From Limanda limanda (taxonomy: Eukaryota > Chordata > Actinopteri > Pleuronectiformes > Pleuronectidae), in the NCBI RefSeq assembly GCF_963576545.1, contig NC_083641.1, positions 19,305,523 through 19,369,522 on the forward strand: DNA of 64,000 bases. Direction: 5' to 3'. This document shows positions 45,127 through 58,772 of the stretch, piece by piece (within the stretch, counting starts at the first letter, position 1; each line of letters opens with the position of its first letter). A model generated the notes under the pieces. That model was not told the origin of the DNA. It saw nothing but the letters and a program-made list of their open reading frames with translations, and did no database searches. The position numbers were made by a program, and so were the translations under genes.

Positions 45127-48100
45127 ATGGTGGCGGAGATGGCGAGTTGCGGAGCGGCGTGTCACCTGGAGGACGGGTAAGACTTTCAGAACATGATCAA
45201 TAGAACCTCGGGCTGCACGTCAGGGTTTAGGTTTGTTGGCCTTTTATGCACGGACGACATGATCGTGGAAACAGCGTCAACAGGAAGTGGTGAAGAAGAG
45301 TCTATTGTTGCAGGGTGGTGCATCTGTTATCGGTTAGGGACACACAATGCCACCACTTTGCTAGTAAAACCCTGTATGTTATCATAATAAGAACCTTTAG
45401 CAAGATAATGAGTAAGTATCTCCAATGAATGACTTAGTACCTCATCATAATGACTTAGTATCTCGATATGATGACTTAGTATCTAAATATGATGACCAAG
45501 TATCTCCAAACAATTGATCAGTTCCTTAAAATCTTGACTTTGTATCTAAACATAATGAATAACCCACTCAAAACAATGACCCCCTAAGTCATTTTGCGAC
45601 ACACTATCTCCTAATTAGGAATGAATATCTCATGACATAATATATCCTCATAAAAGTTTTTAATCTGAAGTCAAACAAACAACTCAACAGTCTCTACTTC
45701 CCTCACTGTATGACTGAGTGGCACTGGAGCAGCACCTGGCCCTAACCCTATGTAATAAATAAAGATCCTAAACATTTAAAGACAAAATGTAGGTGAATAA
45801 AACCTTCTCAATAGATATTAGACAAAGACAAAACTCCTTATAGATGAAGAATGCCCATATGTGTTTAAGTCGATGTTATGTTATCATACAATGGACAAAA
45901 ATGGCTAATGTAACTATTGTAAACATAAAACGTTCTGCTCAGTATATCATAATTGTTGATGGTACTAAGAAAGACGTTCCACAGGTTCTATTCTTCATAC
46001 CAATCTCTTTTATAGCCATGCAATATTTATTATCTGTTGTATATTGTGACCACAGACGGGTTATGTGATAGCGTGACTCATTCTCCGCTGTGGTTACTAT
46101 TGTGTTGTCGCCTGGGTATCGTTCACCTCATGAGGGCTGGAAAAGTCCCTGGGTGTAAACTGTAACCCAGTCTTCTGCAAACATCGTAACACTGCATATG
46201 AAAAAATGCTCCATAAAGTTAGAAGTTAATGTCTGTGTAAGTAGTTTGAACTTTAGGAAAACTTTATTTGAGAAGCAGTGGCTCTAACAGGATAAAATCT
46301 GAATAAAGGTCGATCGATGGTGAGCAATATTTCGAAACCTGCAAGGTTCAATGTTGATGATTAAATGTCCGTTGTTTATCTACAAACAGATGCCCCCCCT
46401 CTGCACTGTGTGTATGGGACATCTTGGAAGGCACCGTTGCGGGTTGAGGCCTTTATCTTGAAACCAGACACGAACCCAAGCGCCTCACAGAGGATTCTCT
46501 TATCGCGTGCTTTCGTAGGAGGGAGGCCGAAATGAGTGAGAACAGAGAAAGTGTGAGAGCTCATGCAAGGGAGTGTGTGTACGTCTGAGCAGTGAGAAAG
46601 CAAACTTTGCTCAGAGCGATAGATGAGTGCCATGGCGACCGATGAGCCTGAGTGTTGTTGTGGTGTCTGGCAGAGCCGCCTCCACCGAGTTGACCTTGGA
46701 GAAAAGAAAAAAACGCTGTTTCCTGGACAGATGTTTGAGCACAAAGGAAAACCACAGCGCTTTATCACGTTCAACAGACGCCCAATGAAAGACCCGACTT
46801 AATGATTCCAATTCTCTGATACATCATTCTGCTTTGATCAACCAGTTTAACTAAACAATTGAGGGAGCGAAACAGGAAAAGGTGGAAGGTGGTAAGTGAC
46901 CTATTTTTTCAGCCGGAGGTGAACTCGTGGGGTTGGGCCCTCTGGCTGTTTTCCTCTTATTTTTCTCCCGCGGTTGGATCTGAGGCGTGTTGCTTCACGC
47001 TCAGACTGCGTCAACAGGTTGCTCCAGTCCTGTGATCAGACACAACATCAGAAATGTTGCGTGTTGTACTCGTCTCATTGTTTGTTTGATAAATTACACC
47101 TCTGGATATTCAAGTGCTGTACAAATCCAAAGATTCAGAGTGCTGAGTAGTCAGGAAGAACTCAATGTCTGCTGTGCAGGGCAGACACATCCCAATATAA
47201 TAGACCAGAAGGTCTTTTGTACCTGCAGCTGCTTTTTCAAAGTATTATTCATTCAGTGTTTGCAGAGATTATTTGCATATGATTTGTCTGCAGTCTAATG
47301 GATTGACTGAAGTGGAGCTGGATCCTATGTTGGTTTTTGTATTGACTTCTATGTATCCTCTTGCTGTTGCTATGGAACTATGTCCATCCTCTGTGGCTCG
47401 GCCTGGTGTTGTTGACTGTAGAGGTGATGTTTTTTTATATCTTGTCTCTATGTTTCTGTCGATGTTTTGTGTTTTTTTTGTTCTACGTTGACAAAGTTTT
47501 CCCCCTGAGGAGCAATAGAGGTAACCCTATCTCTTTCTATAATACGAACAATACAACAAGAGTATTATATGGCAAATGTTGCATAGTCATATGAAATAAA
47601 TCCAAATTGATATGCACTGTGAAATAAACCTTTCGGTTACTCATACTGTTAGTTTTACAATAATTTACAATCAGTATTTTGCCAAATGACACTATACAGT
47701 CATTTCATCACAACATGACCACTGAATATAGGTAAATATATTAGTAATCCAACCCTCCTGCTGAGTCTGGCTCTCAGTCATAGAAGCTGTTCACAGTATC
47801 TTTCCATGTCTTATTTCCTGCATCATCGCCGCTGCTCAGGAAGTGGGTCAGAGCGGGAGTTTGGGTGGGAAGGTGAATCTATCATTCAGCAGGGCGATCT
47901 GCTGTCGTAAGTGTGAGAAAGTGAGATGCAGGCAGCTTGCGCACGTTTCCTGTTTGTTCAAAAAGCAGAAGTGGTGGAGGCTGCCATGGGAGCCTGCAGC
48001 TGCACAACTTTAACAGCCGTCACTGTCCGACACTAAATTCCTTAACTTTCACCCCACGTCCCCTGCACACGCTCTTTGTAATGTGATTTATATTTGTCTG

Positions 48101-51100
48101 AACTTTAACTCTTCTGCCCTGCAGGGATGGAGATATCCCCGCGCCCGAAAACAAAGGTAAACATTAACCCATTTTCATTCTCTCTTTCTCTCCCTCCCAC
48201 CCGTTAATGGATTCCCTCTCTCCTTTGACTTCCTCAATTAGCACATGTGAGTCTACACATGTCTGGGTTGTTTCTTTTAGACAGTGACGGTGCTTTGTCC
48301 TGGCAGCGTTTTAACATGTAGAAAGTTTCCATTCACCTCTTCTTATTACCTGCTTGTAGCAGCATTACCAACGTTTTCACCAATTTTCCCAGAGATTAAT
48401 TCATGGATCTAGGTGAAAAAAAGCAGACATGTAGTGTGTGTAATTTGGTGCAGGTTAAATCGACTGTTGGGGCCTTGAAGGTCCTTCTGAGTGCCATTCT
48501 AGTTTATATAATTTCTTCCTCCCTTTCCACTTTCCTCTCGTCCTCAGCTGCTCTCCTGATTTCCATATCATTTGCCTATAGGCACAGTCACCCGGTTACC
48601 AGTTGGCCCAGGTTTGCGCTTATATAATATTCAATTTGTATTTTCGATCTAAGGGCTTTTGAGCTAGTGCCAGATCATTTTTGGAATAAAGTATCAAATG
48701 CAAACAAGTCGAGCTGGTTATAGTAGACAGACATTTGCAACTGGTGATGATTAGGAGTGCTGCACTATGACGTGTTGATGATACGTCAACTCAAGCTGCT
48801 GCCACTACAGATCAAATATGTCAGCTCTAAATCTTTATTTACAACTTGTTTACCACATTGTCTGGAACTCATTAGGATCTCTTTTCAGTGACCACATTTT
48901 GTGCCAACGTGAAAATGTTCATTTGAAATTCATCAAGTTTCCAATCATAACAATGTCTCAGGCAGAATTCTGTTAAAATATGTAATGAAAAAATATCTAT
49001 AATCATCACACTATTTCATTAATTGGACTAAAAGCTGATGTACTGTATATCAATTGATTGCTTATGCACTGTGGAGATATAACACAAACTTGATCTAGCT
49101 CACATTTGTAAAGTATTTGTCATTTTTGCTCATTAGAAAGCGTTAAAAACCACAACCTCCACTCAGGAGTAAAATGAGATAAAAGACAATAATAACGTGA
49201 CTTTTATCTTGATCATTTTCGATGTCGACCGATATGAAAACTTTTACCCTGTTGATTTTTGGCCGTGTCGCCCAGCCTGCACAACACATATCCACATATT
49301 CATGCTCTTGGTTTTACTATGATTTAGGACCAGCAGATGGCAGTCAACACCCATCCAAGCATCCAAACTTTTTAACGCTGTAAATAAGTGAGTGTGTGGT
49401 TGCACATGCATGTGTGTGTATCTGCGTGGGAGCTTTGCTCGCCACCTTGTTTGTCAGTCTGATGAAGGGCAGCCACCGTGCCAGAGTGAGGAGCGGTGCC
49501 TGCTGGCTCAGCTGTGAGGCAGCGGCAGCAGAGGAAGAGATTGGCTGTGGGAGGCATATGAGGACAAAGGGAGAGAAATGGGGGGGGGGAGCGAGTGCAG
49601 GGAGGGGTGAAGCAGACCGATCGAGCGAAGTGGAGGGGAGAGATGGATGAGGGTGGTGCTGCGAGTGGAACGCCGATGGCAGCATCTGCTTGTTAGTCTA
49701 AGATAAAACTCTGTGGGCCAGGGAGGACGGGCTCCATCCATTAGTCGGCCAGGCACTTTGCCAGATGGCCCGGTCTGCAGACGTTCACTGCTGGGAAGAG
49801 AGGAGAAGCTGCAGCTCCTCTGGACCCATCTGTATAAATGTGCCAGGATGTTAATGCATGGCACTTACCACAGGCTGCTTCACAGGGTGCCACAGTTCAG
49901 CTGCTAAGGAATGATGGAAATATGAAAGCATAGAAATGAAAGTAGAAGAACGTTTTGAATGTAGTGTAGAGTGTGAATATTTTCCTTATCAGGTGCATTA
50001 TCATGTTTTTATGGCAGAGTTATTGTTCTCCTTCAGGTTAAATCAACATGAGACACTGAACAGCTTGACTCCCACTGAAGCCCATTACTGGTTATTCATT
50101 AACAGTTGGCAATGTGCTAACCACAGAACTGTTATCAAAGCTTTAGAAGTAATGCCGTATCTCTTATGATGCCGCGATTCTCTGTTCTGTTATATGGTTA
50201 GGTGTTAACTGAAATGGCGATAAATGAGTGCTTACCTCTGTAAATCTAAGGGCCTTAAGCTTGTTTGTTTCGCCAAGATCCACGAATTCTCTGAGAAATC
50301 AGGGACAATTTTGAATATATATAATATATTTTGCGACGTTAATGAAAGTGAAGAAATTCCTGGATCCGCTCCAACGTTTAATTGGTTCTTTTCGGACCCA
50401 TATCACAACCTTCCACCAGGTTTTGTAGTCATCTGTCCAGTCGATTTGGTGGAATCCAAAGTAACAGACTAACAAAGAAACAAATGCAGGTGAAAATCTA
50501 ACCTCCTTGGTGGAGTAACCAGAATTCCCAGTAAAGTGCATAACTCTCCAGCAGCCCCCTTCCACTCATGCTAAGCCTACAAAACCAGGCAGATCATGAA
50601 ATCTAAAATTCATGGTTATTCCCTGGGAACTTGGTTCAAATGTCAAAAATCTGTAGTTTTTACGCAATCCTGCTAAAAAACAAACCTCCTTGTTGGAGGT
50701 ACTAATCATAAAATGATGGTAGTTATTAAAAAGATGGATTTTTACATGAATTCCAATGTTTTTAAAGACTGAACAGGACTAACCTCAAACCATTTGCTGA
50801 TCCGTTGCAGATCCTCGGGCAGAAAGTGACGGCAGTAGTTCAGGTGAGCACAAAGATTTCACCAAAACATTTCACCTTTTCCACATAACTCGTGATATTT
50901 GAGTCATCTGCAGAAAAGCTCATTGGCTGTGACATTAATTTCCTTTGTTTATAACTAAACATATTATTTATCGAACAGAGAACGCAGGAACATCCACTGA
51001 GGAGAGCTCTGAGGAGGATGATGAGGATGAAGAGGAGGGGGGGGACTCTGGTAAGGGACACAGTTCAACCGAATTTTACACATCATGTCTTAATGGAATA

Positions 51101-54100
51101 ACTTCCAATTTGAATGGAAATATGATTACCAGCTCAACTCTTTGTTCATCACCCCCCTTTTTTCTTTCCCTTTTTTAACTTTTAACCAGAAGGCTCAGCT
51201 GTGAAGGATGGAGGCGAAGAAGGTAAACAAATATATATTTTGAATAAGATTTAGAAATTATCATTTTTCCAACAGTTTTACTTAATTAGTCTCTGTCGTG
51301 TTTTTTTTAGAAACTGAAGAACCCGAGGCAGAGGAGTCTCAACCAGGTGAGACAGTTCATGTCTTTAAAATATCAGTACCTGCCTTGTTAAGACTTAGCA
51401 ATTAGTCTACTTTTTAAAGGAGACGTATTATGCAAATTTTCGGGTCTAGAATTTTAATTAGTGTTATTACTTGAAGATTCAGAAAACATAACTTTCCTCA
51501 AAATGTCCATTGCTGCAGCTCCTCTTTTCAGCCTCTGTCTGAAACACTTGGTTTTAGCCCCCGTCTCTTTAAGGCTTTCCTCCTGGTAAAACACAGTCGC
51601 CTGTGATTGGCCAGCTGGCCCACTCTGCTGTGATTGGTCAACTGCTTCTAACGCGTGTAGAAAATGTCGGCCTTCGCTCTTGCTTTACCCGGCTTTGTTA
51701 GGGGCTGTGTCAGATTACTCCACTAGGTGGGCATTTGGGAACATGCCAAAGTATTGGACTACTGACGGGGTGTTTCAGGATCATCTTTTTCTCTCCCGTA
51801 AAGAGGCTATTTAACTTTGCTAAACTTTTACATAAACAAAAAAAACTAGAGGAAAGAACCCCTGAAAATCACAAGATGTCTCTTTTCAAATTGTTTGTTT
51901 TACATCTGGAGCGCCACGTCGGCTTGTTGTCATAGTTGCCTTGAGTGGTAACTCATTGAACTACAGCCATAACCACATCTTAATTGCAGCCATATGAGAT
52001 AATTAAATGGCGGACTCTTCCGGCCTTTTATTAAACACAGAACTGGATGTGACTGGGAGCGCTCCACCCTCACAACCAGCAAAACAACTGGCTCATGATG
52101 TTAAAAGTTTGGGGAGGGTGTAGCCCAGGATTTCTGCGTCTGATACACTGTATCATTTTCATGTGATAATATCTAACTTAAATATTTTTCTCTCCCTGTT
52201 TTAGAGTCAGCTGATGGACCCAGAGCGGAGGTTTCAAATGGGAAAGGTGAGCTGATATTATAACTGATGCACCAGAGACAGCAGCACACGTCCTGTTAAA
52301 TAAAACCTAATGTGATGTCGTGCTTTCTGACAGATGAGAGGATTAAAATATGCTGTGAAAAGTGCAAAGCCATCCAACAGGTGAGCAGAGACACCAGACG
52401 CCGTTGTAGCAAAATGAGCTGATTTGAAATGTCATGTTTGCCTGATTGCTCTTGATTAAACGTGTATAGATGTAATTAACAACCTTGAAAAACTTGGATA
52501 AGCCCCCCTCACCTTCCCTCCTCATTTTAATTTTTACTCGTTTTTTGCAAAACAAATGAACAAGCTGTGTTGGTGTGTTTAAACAGAGCCATGGCAATGA
52601 GCTGGTCACCCCCAGGAGGATCTCCAAGGGACGATTACAGTGAGTGCGGCGCTGCATCTCCGTGCCACCTTCTCATTCTGAGCTTCGTCACTGACTCGGT
52701 GTGTTTCTAGGGTGCAGCTGGAAGACGAGGGGACGTACGAGTGCTCGGTCACCGGCCTGGTGTTCGAAGCCTCGGAGCGGGTCCTCGTCAGGTACTCGGT
52801 CTTGTCCTGGTCCAAGTTTGGCGCCTTCCTCCGCGACTCCTGGAAATATGCGGGACCCATCTTCAACGTGGACACGGTCAACAAGGACGCGTCCGTCCTC
52901 AAGTCCATCCAGTTCCCCCACTCCGTCTGCCTGGCTGGTGAGAACATGAAGGTTTTCTCCGGCCTATGATGAGAATATGAGACCTGTGTTTGATTGTTCA
53001 TGGAGATTTTCCTCCTCCGTGCAGCTCCCTGTGAAATGGAGTTAATGATGTGTAGAATGAGAAAATATTTATCCTTTCATTTTAATAAAAAATATAACAT
53101 TAGCACTTACTTTTAAATTGGATTTTGATATAAAAATGAACTGTGAATTCTGGATTAATGAAGATATGACCCATGTCAGGGCCTTTTCACACAAAACAAT
53201 TCATAGTAATGAGTATAATTATCTCTTCTAATAAAACCATAAAACCTTTTATCATCTTCACACAGATCCTGATAATGAGATGACTTTCAGCGTCCTGCAC
53301 ATAAAGAACAACCGTCCGCTCATCGAGCCGACAGTGGACCACTCGGGCAGCCACGTGAAATGGAACGTCACGTCCCTGTCCCCCGTGGGTCCCATCATCC
53401 AGACGAGCCAGCCTGTGGAGCACCACGGCGTGGTCCTGGTCTACAAGCAGCTGGGCAGCGACTGCAACAACAACAACTACAGCTTCCACATCTACCTGGC
53501 CACCAACAGCCGCTCAGACATCACCGTAAGTGTTGGTGAACTCATGTATGCTGTCTTTGTGTAAGAAAGAGGATTGATAAGTTAATGAATGATTAAGAAT
53601 ATGATTGTGAACGCATTTGTTTCAAATTAAGTAAATCGTCACTGTCAACCACAAACATGGTGTCTGAGACCGAGGTTGTGAAATTGACCCTCGATTCGCC
53701 CAGAGGTCGAGCAAAGTAACATCATGTACATGCTTGTAGTTTTTTACCAACTTGCAAAGTCTTCTCTCAAAAAGTTCTACCCTCGTCCTCACGTCTCATT
53801 GTTGTTTCACTTGAATTACTGGCTACACCCCCCCCCCAAAGATATCCAGTGGGACTGCCCCGTTTCGTCAGTTTAGCCTTTCAGCTTTCAGAAGACGTCC
53901 ACAGATACGGATGAAATAAAAACAGAGTACAGTGAAATGCTCTTTCTGTTTCTGGATCTATAATTGGGCATAGCGATAGAGAGCCTTAGAGGAGTAGTTC
54001 ACCCAAAAATTAAAGTTCACTCATTATCCGCTATGCCGATGGAGGGGCGGGTGAAGTGTTTCCCTCTTGGCCCGAAGAAAACTCCAAAAGTATTTTTGTT

Positions 54101-56592
54101 AACTCAGACACGTAGATAAGTAGATACTGAGTGAATTTAAATTTTTGGGTTAACTAACTACCCCATTCCAAATAATATGATTCAGTCAAGTTTCATTTGT
54201 CAGCGTGGGAACCTTCTCATAACTTGTCACTTTCAATCACCATATTATGTGTCTTTTCATTTTTCCCTTGAAACGAGAGCAAAAATAAAACTCTTGTGGA
54301 CAAACGAAGCAAAAACTAAATATTCCATTCATGGGACCAATGACAGAGTCTCCCTAAATTTTGATATAAAGAAACTTCTCACTTGATAAAACTCCAGCAA
54401 AATGCCTCACTTATAGAGAGACTGAAAAATATGAAGAGTCCGAGTCAGAACACGACTTTCACTTCTCGTTTGTTTTTGTGTCTGCGCTCTCTTTGATGCT
54501 ATCACACGAAACCAGGTTTCCAGGTTTGTGTAATATGATGACATAAGTTTGTTGTGATGAGGATATACAGGATGTTAAAATGCATATATATAAATTTCTG
54601 CATCTGATGATTGATCTCTGACTCGCTGTCAATGACATCATCCGTCCCCTGTGGTGCAGCTTATAGTAATTTGTTTTATTTTAAGAATGGCCTTTGTTCA
54701 CTGTGGTATGTATCGGCATCGAGGCCTGGAGTGTGGGTATTACTGTAAATGCATTACGTAACTTTGACAGCTATGAAGCTTCAATCTAAATTCACTCAGG
54801 AAGTATGATTGTGGTCGTGTGATCGTTTGGGAGGATGCAGCTGGTGAGTAATCGTCCAACATTTATCGTAACCTGGCCCAAACTTGTCCTTTTTTCCCCC
54901 GACTGAAGTGTCATCACTGACCACAGCTGAACCGCTCTGTCTTTCTACTGAATGTTTATCACCAGGCTGCTCAACGCCCGCGACAAACCGACATATCTCA
55001 TGTTTCATTTTGTCCTTCCTCCGTTGTCCTGGTGAAATTCAGGATGTGTCCAAACAAGTGCGGTGCTACAAGAAACGTTACAGTCAGATAGAGAAGCCGC
55101 CCACGTGTAAACTGGACGAGAGGACGTATCGTCTCCTTAGCGAGCCGGAGGGAGACATCAAACCTCAGGTTAATAAGATTTGCGAACACAAAAATACTCA
55201 TTGTTATTTTTTTAAAGCGCCGGCTGCACAGTTACATTGTGTTTGTTTCTCTGTGCAGGATTTGAAGTTCACCCTGGCAGTGACCAAAATGAAAGGCTAC
55301 TTTGAAGCTTTCTTCGAGCAGCCGCCTCCGTTTAAATTGTCTCTTATAGAGATCGAGTCTGAGGAGACAGTGTGGTCCGCCACCATCCGAGAAGGTACCA
55401 GTGCTTTTAGTCCGATACGTTAAAACCCTCTAGGTGTTGAGGATAAACATCACATATTTTTCTATGTTACATCTACTGATGTTCAATCTTTTGCTCTTTA
55501 CTTAGGTGATTGTGTGGACAACACCGAAAAGAAGCCACGGAAGAGGACAAGCAGTAAGTTTGTTTCTTCTTTTTAACTAGACCAGATTTTTACATCACAA
55601 TCTGTCTTTCAGCTGCTGCAGCTTGACTCACCTCCTTTTTGTTTGACACAGGCAGACAGAGGAGCAGCAGCCCCTCCGAAGAAGAATCAGCCATGAAAAG
55701 GCCTCGGTGGCAGGATGAGTCCGGTAACTTCCTGCTACATCTGTTAACTATTGTCTTTAGAAGAGCTTCAGGCCCAACTTTGTTATGACTGTGTTGTCAC
55801 AATATTACGACCTTTTCATTAAAATACAACTACATTTCCGTAATATTGCAACTTGTCTCGTTAAATAAATTTTTTCTCAGGAAATTACAAATATATATAT
55901 TTATTTACTTTATTTTTCATAGTATTATGGCTTTTGATCATTAAATTACAACTATTTTTCAAATCACATCTTCCTCGTTAAATTACTTTATCCAAGTAGT
56001 ATAATTACTTTTTTTCTCGCTAAAGTACGACTTTAGTCTGTAACCCTAATATTCCATTGTAATTTCCCCAAGTCAGCTCAAGAGAAACCAGTCCACACCT
56101 CAACTATTCCCTCATGCAAATTTCTGTGGAAAATTGTACTGAAATGAAGGACCTGTGTGTGTGTGTTGTGTGTTGTGTGTCCTCTTCCAGATGGAGTGAA
56201 GACAGCGATGACTCAGTGCCAGGACATGTCCGAGAAGCAGCTCCTGCTGGTGGCCAAGCGGCTCGGGAAGGAGTGGAAGCAGGTGGCCATCTATCTGGAC
56301 TTGAACTCCAGGGACCTGGACGACATCCAGGCAGCGGAGAAAAGTGACGTGACAATGCAGAAGCTGAAGATGCTGGTGGAGTGGAAGAGGAGGCGGCCGG
56401 GAGAGGCCACAGCGAACCACCTGTATAACAGCGTGGAGGACCTGGACGACTTACCCAACGAGGTCCGCCAGACACTGCAAGGTAATAAACTGCAGAACTT
56501 TTTGTGTTTTCGGGATTATTATCCAGTGGGAAAGATGGGTGATTATTATTCTTCTATTTTCAGATATGATGAACAATCAAGGAGCGAAGTGA
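45127..56592 (+). CDS. FIIND (ZU5-UPA) plus death-domain protein, copy B
   Basis: Seventeen exons give an open frame of 528 codons: 45127-45176, 48125-48156, 50811-50843, 50979-51050, 51190-51222, 51311-51346, 52205-52246, 52334-52380, 52587-52639, 52711-52937, 53266-53525, 55043-55168, 55259-55394, 55506-55553, 55652-55723, 56191-56481, 56564-56592. Layout: acidic N-terminus 1-115; ZU5 half of FIIND about 116-246 with His220; Ser247 in NVTSLSPVGP; UPA half 247-382; basic linker with KKPRKR (391-396) and KRPR (414-417); death domain about 430-510 (LLLVAKRLGKEWKQVA, MLVEWKRRRPGEATANHLYN); short tail DMMNNQGAK. His to Ser is 27 residues, exactly as H1186 to S1213 in human NLRP1, so self-cleavage is plausible, although the residue before Ser is Leu. 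It is convergent with il12a. One codon longer than copy A (exon 12). Confidence 0.87.
49245..50490. other. Copy-B-specific insertion in intron 2
   Basis: The flanks are continuous in copy A (near 25,510), while copy B carries about 1.25 kb between TATGAAAA and GTGAAAATCTAACC, possibly with a short TGAAAA duplication. No TIR, poly-A tail or coding frame was recognised. The CT-rich minus-strand frames at 49,344-49,864 look like chance. Confidence 0.55.
51413..51895. repeat. Interspersed repeat in intron 6 of copy B
   Basis: Same element as 26,560-27,065 (AAAGGAGACGTATTATGC start). Inherited from before the duplication. Confidence 0.65.
53985..54170. repeat. MITE fragment in intron 11 of copy B
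   Basis: Counterpart of 33,039-33,222: GGAGTAGTTCACCCAAAAAT on the left, GGGTTAACTAACTACC on the right. Intron 11 of copy B otherwise lacks the large insertions of copy A. Confidence 0.65.
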
Positions 56593-58112
56593 AAAAGGGA
56601 TTTGACCTAAGAAGACTGATCTGCTCCTCTGCCATCACAGAGGAGAAAGGATCTCAGGGACACAGCGACACAGAGTCAACCTCTTGACCAAACATCAGCT
56701 CTTCCCTCACTTTGTTTCTCTTTTGGACATTTTTCTGGACGTGGATCTATGCGAGGAGTTTTTTTGTCTTATGTCCGTTCAGGCATTTTCCTTAATTTTC
56801 TTCAAACGTGGTCCTTTGATTGTAAAACAGAATAGACGAGCCTTAGCTAAAGGCATCTTTGTGTAGCCAGAATTTGATGCTGAGCATTATGAGGTTCTAA
56901 AATGACCAGTAGAGGTAGCTTGTTTTCAGGTAAAGGTCATTGAGATATTTAGCAGCTAATTGTGTAGCTAGTAACTGATGTAAATGTAGGTGCTGCAGTG
57001 TTTGAACTGCAAAAATCAGGAAAATTTTGTTTCAGTTTTGAATGCAAGATTTCTGGACTTTTTATAAAACGATTAGGCATTACACCACATGAACGTACAT
57101 GTGACCGTCCAAGGCATAGATAGACTGTAAATATAGATGGACAACGTGTCTCCACTTCCTCCCATACTTGAAAATAAGCTTAAATATCCAAAATATGAAC
57201 ACGGTTCTAATGTGGTCTCGCAGATACACATGCCTGACCAATCGTGAGTCAGTCTCAGCTGTCAATCATGATGTTTCAGCTAGTTTTATAACATCAAATA
57301 ATAATATAAGTAAAAAAAAGTATAATAATTATTTGACTTCTTACTTTACTCCTTGTCCCAGCCACCAGGTGACGATCAAGACACTTTGGCTTCACTGTTT
57401 GGCAGCTGTCATGTTGTCCATCTTTATTTACTGTCTGTTGTCCAAAGCATTGCGGACTGAATTACTGAACTAATTTGTGTGTTTTATGTTATGTTTTATA
57501 TTTGTGCACAATGTGTCCTGTACATATCTTTGTTTTTTTACCAACTTTTTCAAACCTGTGATTTCTTTTGTAAGTCTGTTTTTTTACCTGTTCATGTTTT
57601 TTATCTGTTATCTAACTCTTAGAAAGGAGTTGAAAGAAAGGTCAGTTATTATTTGTCAAACTTGAATTGTGAAACTGTTCCTGCTTTCCTGAGACTCATA
57701 TCTCTTATTTTTGTATTTTTTTACGTGTTGTACAAAATGTATAATGTAAAAAACACAAACTTCCCATTCGGGTTCTGGGGTTATGTTTTCTACCTGTGTG
57801 AGTTTAGGCCAGGCAACATTCCTTTAGTTTGAATCAACTTTTCCAGGCTCATTTCATAGATGTAGGAATTAAAACTAAGCGTAAAAATACCCCAAAATAT
57901 TTCAGTTAAATTTAGTGACCACTAGGTGAAAAACATTAGAGATTTGTGTGATACCCTTTCCTGATATCTCGGTGCTATTTTGGAAAAACTGCAGATTTGG
58001 CCTCTGTAACTCTGATCTTATGTAGTAATGTTTACTTACAGAAAACAGGGTTAAAACCAACAATCCAATCAATTGTTGTCTATCAGGTCTGTGGCCATTT
58101 ATATACTTTTGA

Positions 58113-58118
58113 AATAAA
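58113..58118 (+). terminator. Polyadenylation signal AATAAA, copy B FIIND gene
   Basis: Conserved with copy A. It would give a 3' UTR of about 1.5 kb ending about 250 bp from the facing il12a poly-A signal. Confidence 0.45.
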
Positions 58119-58367
58119 GGTTTTCTCACATAACAATTCATTGATCTTAATGAAAAAAAGTTCAGATATGTTTATGGGACTGATATTTACGAGTGTGTGC
58201 AGATCGTATAGAAAATCAGGACCTGATGAATTAAAGTGTATCACTAGGGGACTTGGCGGCGGAATTAACTCTGCCGCGAGCCATTCTCGTTCGAACAGTG
58301 TCAGTTCCAGTTTCATACAAAAACAAAAGAATCCCTTCCACAACAGAGCATGATACCAAAAAAATAC

Positions 58368-58450
58368 TTTAATATAAATTTCAATAAATAACATCACAGG
58401 CCATCAAATAAATAGTCTTAATAAATAGATTCATAAAAAGATAAATAGAC
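58368..58450 (-). promoter_or_regulatory. il12a 3' UTR AU-rich cluster and poly-A signal
   Basis: On the minus strand this stretch has four ATTTA pentamers within about 65 bases (58,384-58,450) followed by ATTAAA at 58,368-58,373, a common poly-A signal variant. ATTTA clusters usually make cytokine mRNAs short-lived. The left il12a copy keeps the same cluster, with AATAAA at 41,313-41,318. Confidence 0.55.
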
Positions 58451-58772
58451 ACGTTACGCCAAATATTGGATTACATTCATAAGTGTAAAAAGGCCAACAT
58501 GGCCTCCACTGCTAACCTTAGCAACAGGCTGACTCTTTCAACTCTCATGGGAGAAGGGGCTGGTATCGAGTCAGCTTAGCTTATGCCTGAGCTGTAACCA
58601 TGCAGACAGTGATGCAGCATGTGCAGTGTGAAGAACTACTCGGTCAGTAGTTGTAGGTACAAGTGGTGGTAGTGAAAGATCAAGAAGTTGTTGTGAAGTT
58701 GTGATGATTTAAAGGAGATTCTGTGGCACTGATTGGAAGGATGATGGTGATGAAGATGAGGCTGCAGGTAGT

